DNA from: Endothia cerciana
Lineage: Eukaryota; Ascomycota; Sordariomycetes; Diaporthales; Cryphonectriaceae
Assembly: GCA_026119935.1 (NCBI GenBank)
Contig: JALRMH010000012.1
Coordinates: 310,001-374,000, forward strand
DNA: 64,000 nt
Reading direction: 5' to 3'
Shown: positions 48,324 through 57,660 of the stretch, piece by piece
How positions within the stretch are numbered: position 1 is the first letter of the stretch
How the letters are laid out: each line of letters starts with the position of its first letter
Notes under the pieces: generated by a model
Seen by the model: only the letters and a program-made list of their open reading frames with translations
The model's database searches: none
Told to the model about the DNA's origin: nothing
Program-made: the position numbers and the translations under genes

Positions 48324-49040
48324 TTATCTTTTCATCTGATGGTCGTCCACAACCCGGCCTCGTCCAGGCTGCTTGTCATGATCCCTGCCCCGCATCCCAT
48401 CATCATCTCCAGTCTCTGTAGCCGCCAATGCTTTCTCAGACTTGGTCGCACCCTGACCAACATCGCCCCCACTGTCCTGCTCCTCCTCCTCCTCGACAAT
48501 AGCAAAGCAAACCCTCAACCAGAGACTACAGTCCTGACAGCCCACAATCAACTCGCCCAAGTCCCCCGCCTCTTCCAGATCCGCCTCCCCAAACAAGTAG
48601 CCCCGCTCGTTGCCGCACCTGCACGGCCTGTGCCACTCCGCCTCCCCCGTGCTGGCAGAGGTGGTGTAGCTCAGGTCGTCGAGGTCGATGGTCTCAATGC
48701 CTGTCTGGAAGGTCGACCGGGATTGGTGGTTCCTGCTGGCTGTGGTCCTGAGGTGGGCTTCGTATTCGGACCGGAGCCTGGGCGAGGAGAGAGTTGTATA
48801 GGCAGTGGTGATCTGGTCGATCGTATACGCTTGCTGATATGGTGGCGGGTGGGCCACGGAGGGTGAGGACAGGGATGGTGTTGAGTTCTTGGTGCTGAGT
48901 GCGGCTGCCTTGTCCGGGTGGTGCCGGAGGAGGGCCCGGTGGTAGGCTTGCTTTATTACGGGGAGGATCCGTTCCGGGGGGAAGTCACCTAGGAGGGCCT
49001 GGGGAAGCGACAGGACCTCATAGTGGGTTGGCTCTGTCAT
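48324..49040 (-). CDS. dph4: Diphthamide biosynthesis J-protein Dph4
   Basis: Intronless, 238 residues. Dph4 (Jjj3) assists the first step of diphthamide formation on elongation factor 2. A J domain at the N-terminus has helix II RALLRHHPDK with the HPD triad at 41-43, needed to stimulate Hsp70. A spacer of Ser/Pro/Gln leads to a CSL zinc finger with cysteines 140, 142, 168 and 171 in PCRCGNERGY and GCQDCSLW. J domain plus CSL finger is diagnostic of this family. A poly-Glu stretch and basic tail end the protein. ATG 49040 is the only suitable start. Confidence 0.95.
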   Translation of the reverse strand: MTEPTHYEVLSLPQALLGDFPPERILPVIKQAYHRALLRHHPDKAAALSTKNSTPSLSSPSVAHPPPYQQAYTIDQITTAYTTLSSPRLRSEYEAHLRTTASRNHQSRSTFQTGIETIDLDDLSYTTSASTGEAEWHRPCRCGNERGYLFGEADLEEAGDLGELIVGCQDCSLWLRVCFAIVEEEEEQDSGGDVGQGATKSEKALAATETGDDDGMRGRDHDKQPGRGRVVDDHQMKR

Positions 49041-49526
49041 CTTTGCCGGGTCCGATCACGGCGCATGATGTTGCGTTGTGTTTTGGTGGTGACAAGGTCG
49101 GGTCTGGAAGATGAGAATTTTCTACGGTATGTTGCGACGGCGGCCGGGAGTTGGGCAATTGACGAGTCACGTGCTAGTCTGCTCCGAGAGAGCTATCGAG
49201 TACACACTGCTCTGACGGATAGGTGGCCTGCATCTGTAATGAGACGGGAGCAAGTGACTGGACGAGGCGACGTGGTTGTTGAGGAGGGGACGCTTTACGG
49301 ATGGATCCATGTGTCTGCAATGCGCAAAGATGCTCACGGCTCCGGCCTGTTGCGGAGGGCCCGGGGGCCTTTCATGCGCGTCTTGGCAGGCCTCCGGGCG
49401 ACACTTGTTCCAGAATGCCGGCTCCAGGGCATGTTGTGAGACTTGGTAACAACATCTCGTTGTTGATGTACATTTTGTATACATATTTGTATAGCAGGTA
49501 GTGGACCATCATAAACATGTAGCAGC
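49041..49526. other. Spacer between Dph4 and mL59
   Basis: About 490 bases holding the Dph4 promoter and the mL59 3' end. No gene seen. Confidence 0.5.
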
Positions 49527-50165
49527 TTATTTCGGCCACTTGGTCCAGTTCTTCCGACCAACCTGTAGAGGCTATTAGCACAGCCGCCTGCCGCAGGGAC
49601 ACCACGAGACTTACCGCTTTCCATTCCCTGATGAGCGCCGGCATCCTGAGCATGGCCTCTCTCCTCTTGTCCATCCTGCAGCATCACATAGTCAGCACAA
49701 GCCCGGGACGCGGCCCTCCCGCAGGCAGCCTCCTCCCCGTTCCGGGTGTGAGAAAACATACTTCGCGGCCAACTGCCTCTCGTGAATGTGTCCCTTGACC
49801 TTCTGCCCCACACCCGTTCCCTTGCCCCTCCAGCCGTACTCGACCCTCTTCGCCAGCCTGACCTCCGTCTTCTTGCTCGTGTACGGCAGTAGCTCCTCGA
49901 CGCCGTGCTCGCGCGCCATCTTTACCAGGCTCGCCTGCCGCCGCAGCGAGTACACGGGGTTGTGGAGCAGGCCCGTCGCGGGGTGCCTCTGCGGTTGGAA
50001 CGGGTTCTCCGTGTCGAGCTGGTAACCCGTTTGGGGCCGGCCCCGCTGGTGAGGGAGGAGGATGGCCTCCGACGGGTAGCGGGCCAGGAAGCGCTGGAGT
50101 TTGGCCGGGAGGGTCTTGGCCAGGGTGATGTATTGCTCCCTGAGCGGGGATGTTATGGAGGCCAT
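49527..50165 (-). CDS. mrpl25: Mitochondrial large-subunit ribosomal protein mL59 (MrpL25)
   Basis: Fungal-specific protein of the mitochondrial 54S ribosomal subunit. Exons 50165-49762, 49675-49615 and 49562-49527 give 166 residues. LREQYITLAKTLPAKLQRFL opens the MRPL25 domain, and PFQPQRHPATGLLHNPVYSLRRQ and KTEVRLAKRVEYGWRGKGTG are typical. The ending after the last intron, VGRKNWTKWPK, matches the conserved C-terminus of the family. The protein is basic throughout, as expected for rRNA contact. The short second and third exons are supported by keeping frame and by that C-terminus. It is divergent from Prp28. Confidence 0.92.
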
Positions 50166-50602
50166 CTTGGGTGAACGCGCCGGCCTCCTACCTCCTGGGA
50201 TGTCTGGCGGTGGCGGAATGGCTGAAGCGCCCGGTCGGGATGGTCGTGATGCTGCGGTGCGGCTCTCAAAATTCGGACCGCAGGAGGGAGCTGACCGCGG
50301 CAGGCAATGATAGGCGCACGGGCCACTCGATAAGAATTCTGGCCGCTGCACGCACTATGGTACGTACCCGTTATAGTATACTCGGCCGCGGCTTCAGTCG
50401 GGCAACGCCTCCCATGACTATCCCCAAAACTCGACATTTACGTCCACGCGTCCTCATCCTACGACAGTACTTCCCACAGCCGACTCCTACTGAGCCTGAA
50501 GCCTTACGGGAAAGCAGCAAGACAAGGTTCACCCCGTAGAAGGTGCCGCTCTGCGAAAAGACTCCCACGCCGAAAGATCACTCCGCGTCTACGGCCCTCG
50601 AC
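50166..50602. promoter_or_regulatory. Divergent promoter between mL59 and Prp28
   Basis: 437 bases between start codons on opposite strands; both promoters must lie here. No defined factor site or TATA box is claimed. Confidence 0.6.
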
Positions 50603-52711
50603 ATGAACGGCACCAAGAAGAGGCCTCTGGATCTGGAGGAACTGATCCGGAAGAAGAAGGAGGCTGACGCGGCGGCGGCAAAACCAAAATTCCTCACGAA
50701 GGCGATGAGGGAGAAGCTGGCGGCACAGAAGGCAGCAGAGGACAAAGCCAAAGAGGAAGAGCAGGAGCGGAAGAGAAGACAAGACGTGGAGAGAGCCAAC
50801 AGAGAATTCACGGCCCGGCTACATCAGCGAGATGGCACGTACAGCATACCAACGGGACCAAAGGCCATGCGCCAGAATGGCGCCCCGACTGGTGCCCCGG
50901 CGAACGGGGAAAGGGGCGGCAAAGAGGGCGGCTCGAAGAAGGGTGCCAAGGGCAACGGGAAGAGAAGCTTGGAGGATGACGAGGCCGAGCTTCTCAAGCA
51001 GCGATACCTCGGGCCGGAAGTCAACAAAAGCACATTCTCAGCGCAGAAGAAGAGGCGGCGGACCACGGAAAAGAAGTTCAATTTTGACTGGGACGCGTCC
51101 GAAGACACGAGCAAGGACTACGATCCGATATACTCTCAGCAGGCATCCGCGATCATTGGCGCAGGGCGACTGGCTGGCTTTGGCGAGGAGGCGGAGGAGG
51201 AGGCGGCCAAGCGATATGCTCGGGGTATGGAGGAACGCGACCCCGTCCACGGAAGACAACGGGCCAAGGAGTACCTCGAGCAATTCTATCGCGGACAAGA
51301 GGCCCGAGCCAAGAGGAACACTCTTGGGAAGCACTGGTCCGACAAGAGCCTTGAGGAGATGCGTGAAAGAGACTGGCGAATCTTCAAGGAGGACTTTGGA
51401 ATTGCTACAAAGGGTGGCGCGATACCGAATCCCATGCGGAATTGGGACGAGTCCAACCTACCAGGGCGTTTGATGGACGTGGTACATTCGGTGGGCTACA
51501 ACGAGCCGACACCTATTCAGAGAGCCGCGATCCCCATCGCTCTGCAAGCGCGTGACCTGATCGGCGTGGCCGTCACAGGTTCCGGAAAGACAGCAGCGTT
51601 CCTTTTGCCGCTATTGGTGTACATCTCTGCTCTGCCAATGCTGGATGAGTACAACAAGGCGGATGGCCCGTATGCTCTGATTTTAGCGCCAACACGTGAA
51701 CTGGCCCAACAGATCGAGAGCGAGGCAAAAAAGTTCGCAACACCACTGGGCTTCACTTGCGTCAGTATTGTTGGTGGCCATTCCCTCGAAGAGCAAGCAT
51801 TCAACCTCAGGAACGGTGCAGAGATCATCGTGGCTACTCCAGGTCGTCTCGTTGACTGTATCGAACGACGGCTCTTGGTTCTGCAGCAATGTTGCTACAT
51901 CATCATGGACGAAGCAGATCGGATGATCGATCTCGGATTCGAGGACTCTCTGAACAAGATCCTCGACGCCCTCCCTGTGACCAACGAGAAGCCAGACACA
52001 GAGGAAGCAGAGAACGCTCAGCTCATGAGTAAATACTTGGGCAGCAAGGACCGGTACAGACAGACAATGATGTACACGGCCACGATGCCTCCGCTAGTCG
52101 AAAAGATCGCCAAGAAATACCTGCGGCGTCCGGCTATCGTGACCATCGGAAACGCAGGCGAGGCTGTCGACACGGTCGAGCAGCGGGTGGAGTTTATCAA
52201 CGGGGAGGACAAGCGTAAGAAACGGCTGGGGGAGATTCTCCAGTCCAACCAGTTCGCACCGCCCATCATCGTGTTCGTTAACATCAAGCGGAACTGTGAC
52301 ACTGTTGCACGCGACATCAAGCGGCTTGGATTCAGCGTCGTCACGCTTCATGGCAGCAAGGACCAGAAGCAGAGAGAGGCTGCACTGGCGTCCCTGCGCA
52401 GCGGCGAGACAGATATCCTGGTTGCTACAGATCTTGCCGGCCGTGGTATCGATGTTCCGGACGTATCGCTTGTGATCAACTTCAACATGGCGCACAGCAT
52501 CGAGTCGTATACTCACCGTGTCGGTCGTACGGGTCGTGCTGGTAAGAGTGGTGTGGCGATCACTTTCTTGGGCAATGAGGATGCGGATGTCATGTATGAC
52601 TTGAAGCAAATGATTACCAAGTCGAGCATCTCAAAGGTGCCGGAGGAGCTGAGAAGACACGAAGCGGCCCAGTCCAAGCCTGTCAAGGGGAGGAAGACGA
52701 TATTGAACTAG
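50603..52711 (+). CDS. prp28: DEAD-box RNA helicase Prp28 (U5 snRNP)
   Basis: Pre-mRNA splicing helicase that swaps U1 for U6 at the 5' splice site. Intronless, 702 residues from ATG 50603; the frame is open 20 codons further up but without an ATG. A charged Lys/Glu-rich N-terminal region of about 280 residues (MNGTKKRPLDLEELIRKKKE at the start) is typical of Prp28. Motifs in order: AVTGSGKT (Walker A, K329), PTRELAQQ, TPGRL, DEAD at 436-439, TAT (usual SAT) in YTATMPP, ATDLAGRGIDV and HRVGRTGRAG. The sequence VEQRVEFINGEDKRKKRL between domains favours Prp28 over other DEAD proteins. Confidence 0.95.
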   Translation: MNGTKKRPLDLEELIRKKKEADAAAAKPKFLTKAMREKLAAQKAAEDKAKEEEQERKRRQDVERANREFTARLHQRDGTYSIPTGPKAMRQNGAPTGAPANGERGGKEGGSKKGAKGNGKRSLEDDEAELLKQRYLGPEVNKSTFSAQKKRRRTTEKKFNFDWDASEDTSKDYDPIYSQQASAIIGAGRLAGFGEEAEEEAAKRYARGMEERDPVHGRQRAKEYLEQFYRGQEARAKRNTLGKHWSDKSLEEMRERDWRIFKEDFGIATKGGAIPNPMRNWDESNLPGRLMDVVHSVGYNEPTPIQRAAIPIALQARDLIGVAVTGSGKTAAFLLPLLVYISALPMLDEYNKADGPYALILAPTRELAQQIESEAKKFATPLGFTCVSIVGGHSLEEQAFNLRNGAEIIVATPGRLVDCIERRLLVLQQCCYIIMDEADRMIDLGFEDSLNKILDALPVTNEKPDTEEAENAQLMSKYLGSKDRYRQTMMYTATMPPLVEKIAKKYLRRPAIVTIGNAGEAVDTVEQRVEFINGEDKRKKRLGEILQSNQFAPPIIVFVNIKRNCDTVARDIKRLGFSVVTLHGSKDQKQREAALASLRSGETDILVATDLAGRGIDVPDVSLVINFNMAHSIESYTHRVGRTGRAGKSGVAITFLGNEDADVMYDLKQMITKSSISKVPEELRRHEAAQSKPVKGRKTILN

Positions 52712-53740
52712 ACAGCGCTGGACCTGCTTGCAGCAGATTGGCCTGAGTAGAATATTGATTAAAATTGATCATAGTATGGGAAGCGGAGATTGGCGCGGGA
52801 CAGACCAAAACCCGTGGGACGGGTAGATTATTACCCTTCATTTTGCGAATGTCCAGTGAGAGGGCCTCTAGTACCATCGCCTTGCCCTCATGCCCCCCAT
52901 TCCTGCTTAAAAGACAATTCACGCTACCGCCAACCTGACCCTCAGGACTGTGGTCGCTGTCGAGTCTTGGCTCGGAGGCAGGGCAGTCACTTGGGCTCGA
53001 GGGCTGATGTTATACACAAGGCTGCCTCCCAAGACACTTGATTAATTATCTGACCCCGCAGACGTCGGATCTGATAACTTTAGGGGGGTTTTTATCAGAT
53101 CCGAATTTTTTCCTGCACTAGCGCGGGGCTCCATCGAATCCACATAATTCCGACCCCAGCGTTATTATCGTCGATGGCAGATGCTTTTCACCCTCGGATT
53201 TATGTGTCGTAACAACGTGCGTCCCTGGTCTCTTCTGTATCCTGTTTACGCAATGCGCCCTCAGGTGCCCCGCCTGGTCTCGGTCGAAGCTCGAGTGGCG
53301 TCCATTCTCGACGGACGGTGACCCGCGCCAAGCACGCTGGACCTTGTCACTGGCCTGGGCTGCGATCAGGACTGCCCCTCCTACCTGTGTTCGTTACCAT
53401 CAGGACCTCGGTCGCCCACATTTATCACACCGTTCGATCCCTCGTCGACTATATTGGCTCTCATGTAAGCTTTCTCTGGTCCGACGCGCATGCGGCAAGC
53501 AGGGCTGGGTTTATCACCCGGCTCTACAAAGCTCTGCCTTCCTTGGTCACCGCGGCCTTTCTTTTTTCTGGGACCCCGAATGCGCATCCGCGCAGACAGT
53601 GACTGGAGCTGAATCCGACTCACCGGCCACTGGACGAGCTGTTTCAACCCTCGCCAGGCCAACTGTGACCGCCTCATATCCCCGGCTCGCGGAAATACCG
53701 TCCTACCCATTTTGCGACTGTCTGTGGCCTTCCATCGACC
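52712..53740. other. Spacer and promoter of the ornithine carrier gene
   Basis: About 1 kb with a palindrome and GATA motifs at 53045-53104. The frame of the carrier stays open upstream to 53344, but no ATG there gives a better start. No other gene seen. Confidence 0.5.
53045..53104. promoter_or_regulatory. GATA-site palindrome upstream of the ornithine carrier
   Basis: A 13-base inverted repeat, tcggatctgataa (53065-53077) and ttatcagatccga (53092-53104), with a 14-base centre. Each arm contains CTGATAA, which fits the HGATAR site of AreA/NIT2-type nitrogen regulators. A third GATA core (TTATCT, AGATAA on the minus strand) sits at 53046-53051. Factor binding is inferred only. Confidence 0.55.
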
Positions 53741-54813
53741 ATGGCCTCGGCGTCTCCAGATATAGCCGTCAATACATCTCGCCCAGCGTCTTTACCGGAG
53801 TCTCTGGACGTGAGACGGCGAACAGCAGTCATGGAGTCCATCGAGGACATCCTCTACGGCTCTGTACGTGGCCATCTTGCCCCCACACCCATCTCAGACA
53901 GTCCGCTAACCACCCAGCGCAGGTCGCCGGCATAGTCGGCAAGTACATCGAGTATCCCTTCGACACAGTCAAGGTCCGGCTCCAGTCACAACCGGATCAC
54001 CTGCCCCTACGTTACAAAGGACCGTTGGACTGCTTTCGCCAGTCCATACGAGCAGACGGCTTCCTGGGCCTATACCGCGGGATAAGCGCGCCACTGGTGG
54101 GCGCGGCGCTAGAAAACAGCAGCCTGTTCTTCTTTGAGCGCATAGGCAGAGAGGCGCTCCATAAGTCAGGGTTCTGCGCCCGCGACCAGCCGATGCCCCT
54201 GCCGGCGCTGTGGTTCACGGGCGCCTTCTCGGGTGTTTTCACGTCGTTTGTGCTTACACCGGTCGAGCTCGTCAAGTGCAAGATCCAGGTGCCAGAGGAG
54301 GCGGGTGCTGTAAATAGGGCACCTCTGAGGCCGATGGCCGTGATCAGGGACATCTTCCGGCACGAGGGGATCATGGGCTTCTGGCACGGGCAGATGGGCA
54401 CGCTCATCCGAGAGGCGGGTGGTTGCGCGGCTTGGTTCGGCTCGAAGGAGACGGCATCGAACTTCTTCATGCAACGCAATCTGAAGAAAGCAAGGTCACA
54501 AACCGAAAGGGACGCGATCTCGGCAAACCCTTTACCGCTGTGGCAGCAGGCGGTGGCGGGCGCGTCCGCGGGCGTGTCATACAACTTCCTGTTCTTCCCC
54601 GCGGACACGGTCAAGTCGCGGATGCAGACGAGCCCACTGGGAGGGGCGCTTGCGAAAAGGACGTTTGCCGGGGAGACGCTGGCGCTGTGGAAACAGGCCG
54701 GCCTGAAGGGATTCTACAGAGGGTGCGGCATCACCTGCCTGCGGTCGGCACCCAGCTCGGCTTTCATTTTTATGGTTTATGATGGCCTCAAGAAGTATGT
54801 GCCTCTTGCATAA
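53741..54813 (+). CDS. arg13: Mitochondrial ornithine/basic amino acid carrier (Ort1/ARG13)
   Basis: Inner-membrane carrier that exchanges ornithine for cytosolic partners, linking mitochondrial and cytosolic arginine synthesis. Exons 53741-53863 and 53923-54813 give 337 residues. Three repeats each carry the carrier signature: PFDTVK (53-58), PVELVK and PADTVK. WFTGAFSGVF, GFWHGQMGTLIREAGGCAAWFG and GFYRGCGITCLRSAPSSA are characteristic of Ort1-type carriers. The start at ATG 53741 gives a short N-terminal tail before the first helix. Specificity for ornithine is inferred from similarity to Neurospora ARG-13 and yeast Ort1. It could equally serve other basic amino acids. Confidence 0.92.
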
Positions 54814-55961
54814 ATGTGATACCCTGATACATTATCGTCGTTATTACTGTTCTAGATCTAGACAGCTGGTTTTGGGGGGGGGGGGGGAGGTTTGGCATAG
54901 CGGAGTCGGCGTGAGACACGTTTTGGGTGGACAAGAAAGAAGTATGAATGTACATACAGGAATTTCTTCCGGACGTTAGGGGTGGGCTCTTAGCCAGGAG
55001 ACACATATCGGCGTGTTAGCATCGCGGTGAATCTCACTGGCATTTCATACCTCTCCTCACCGGCCGCGAATGGGGCAATTTCTCGTCACCACTGCGCAGG
55101 ACTTTTGAACCTCTCACCACACAAGCCTCCCATCACTTTCTTTCTCGTTCGGCAAGGTCCTCCTCAACGATGATGCTTTTGACCCTCTCTAAGGCTGGCG
55201 AGTCTCTGATTTCCGGCACTTGGTCGACCCACCACAGTCGCGTCAACTATATGATTCCTTGAATTCATGTTAAGAAGAAGTCTAAAAATATACAATTCTT
55301 GGGTATTTTTCATTTATTTTTATCTTTATCGCTGGCCCATCACCACCTGCGCCTAGAAAGGAGATGAGTGCACAAGATCAGCAAACCGAGTGACGTTGCC
55401 AAACCAGTGACTTGGCCAGAAATATCTGGCCTTGCACCTCTATTTGAGTCGACCTCTAGCAAGAGATGTCGAGTTGGTGAGACGGATGCGAGATTATGAG
55501 TAGTAGAGCTGGTGAGTTTGCTTGTCATCGTCCTGTGTTATTTGATTTACACAGATTGGAAGTTGAACGTGGTAATCTGTCGGATTCCGTGCCTGAAACC
55601 AAACAAAGTCGCTCTGTTGTTTGTCGCTTGCAAGTCTCGCCCGATGCTATGTATCCTTGTGTGACCCTCCTTCCTGCCGTCAGATCTAACCTGACCGTTG
55701 AGGTCGTGCCTTGAGATTCGAATTGAAGCGTTGATGAAAGTGATACGTGTAAACCATACGAGTTGTGTCCCTGTCACAAATAGCCAGCGAGACGGGGAGG
55801 CGATGCACGGCGATGGCAGTGACAGGAAGCTTGAGAACGTACTCAATATACATGTCGACGCATTGAGCAATACAGTCTTGGGATCCGAATCCGGGCTGTA
55901 CCGAGTACACAAGCGATTGATCTTCTGAGGCAGAGTCCAGCTCCATCACTCTGCTCGGTGG
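54814..55961. other. Shared 3' region of the ornithine carrier and TspO
   Basis: About 1.15 kb between two convergent stop codons. It contains a run of 14 G at 54874-54887 shortly after the carrier stop. No supported gene. Confidence 0.5.
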
Positions 55962-56586
55962 TCACTCATTCTTGGTCCTCAGCGCCTTCCCCTTGAAATC
56001 CCACCCATTCAAGTGGCCCGCGCCAACGCAGAGGTACGTCGCGAAGCTCAGCCACCCCAGGTACGGGGCCATGAGATACGAAGCCGTCCTGTCGATGCTC
56101 CACCACAGCTTGGTGAGATACACATTCGTACCCAGCAGCGCGACGATGTCAATAGTGGCCTCGATGGGCCGCTTCAGGCCAAAGAACAGCGGCATCCAAG
56201 CCATGTTCAGGGCCAGCTGGATGGTGTACAGCGTCGCCGAGTGCTTGGTGGTGCGGATCAGCGCAGGCGTAGACGTGATCGGGCTCAGACCGGCAGTGAT
56301 AGCGCGGTGGGAGGCGTAGCCCATGAGTCCGTAGAGGATAGTCCATGCCGGGCCGAAGACCCAGGGCGGGGGCCGCAGAGGTGGCTGTTTGATGGAGGCT
56401 GGCTCTTGGGTCTCTCCCTTCCTGGCTATGAGCTGGTGAGTACATGGCTTCTTGAGAAGATCATAAGGACTGACGCCGGGTACTATAGCCTATGCCCGCT
56501 CCGAGACTGATGGGGAGCAGGATAGACGCTATTGGGTTGGCAAAGACACCATAGGGGATCGTGATGGCAGGCACGAAGGTCGTCAT
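55962..56586 (-). CDS. TspO/MBR family membrane protein (translocator protein)
   Basis: Predicted 191 residues with about five transmembrane helices, from exons 56586-56475 and 56425-55962. The 49-nt intron (donor GTCAGT, acceptor CATAG) is chosen because it restores GYSTRP followed by KQPPLRPPPWVFGPAW, the conserved region after helix 1; nearby GT/AG alternatives break the frame. The remaining conserved parts are WTILYGLMGYAS, ALNMAWMPLFFGL and LGWLSFATYL. TspO proteins bind tetrapyrroles and sterol-like ligands in outer mitochondrial or endomembranes. The fungal role is poorly known, so function is stated only at family level. Confidence 0.92.
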
Positions 56587-57660
56587 CTTGACACACTTGA
56601 TGATTACCCTGCGATGAGTTATATCCGTCTAGAAGCTTTAGGCTGTCCCGTCCGGGTGGAGATGAGAAGGAGAAGGAGAAGGAGAGGGCAGGCGGTTTAT
56701 GCTCAGTATGACGACATGCTACCAAGAACATGTGAAGTTACAGGCCGCCCGTACCGGGCGGGGCCGCGCGAAGTTTACCTACAACTTATAAGCTCGTTGG
56801 ACCCCGGAAAGCTAATAAGTAAAGCTCAAAGAATAAATAAATAATTGGTAGCTTCTCTTTGATTGGAGGTGTCATCCCTTAGTGCAAGTTATTGATTATC
56901 AAATGTCTAAACTCGTCATCAAGAGTGTGAACAGACGAAGAGAGGATTCTGTGTTAGGACCCCTGTCGGTTGCCCGCTTATGTAAGTACGACCTAGCGGT
57001 AGCCGTGTCCCCACCAGGTTTCAATGCCTTCCCCTTGCGCAGCGCGCGGTCCTCATCTGCAATCCAACCACCTCTCCTCATCCTCAGCCAGCTCGGATTG
57101 AGTGGAATACCGCCAATCTGGCGACCACACAACACAAACCGACTTGCACATTCGATGGAGCAGTCGTGTCTTCACTAATTGTTCGTTCCACCTTTCCCGT
57201 TGAGTCTCGAATCCGTCTTGGACGCCCTTCCTTCTCTCGCTTCCCCCCTTCTCAACCATCGACCAGACCTCTCTGTCGGCACCACCGTCGCATTATCATT
57301 TGCTTCTGTGTCATCGCCTCCCTCCTAAGCTTCACGAGCACCTTTTCCGTTCTCTTATCACCAACATCGTTTGCTACAGACGGAACCTGCGTTGCTGTTC
57401 TTGATATTAAATTGCTGCGCCCTCCTCTTGCTGCCTCAAACCATTCTCGCCCTTCTTTTCCAAACTGTTCTGGTCAGAATGTTTTCTCTAACGGCAATCA
57501 TGTCGCCAAACACTAGGCTTCTTTTCTTTCACATTCCGCGCCCAAAAGCGCATGATATAACCTGACCAGAACGACGAGCGAAATCGCCAGCCTGTACCTG
57601 TCCTTGCTCCACTTCACCGTCTCGACCGCCGTTCACGCCGGACCAGACAAAACAGCCCCC
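56587..57660. other. Divergent promoter region between TspO and Ars2
   Basis: About 1.07 kb. From about 57180 the plus strand is strongly C/T-rich, a long Ars2 leader. No gene seen. Confidence 0.55.

Noticed and set aside
53344..53740. Upstream in-frame extension of the ornithine carrier
   Set aside because: It lacks an ATG giving a better start, reads through an intron later, and the family begins near the ATG at 53741.
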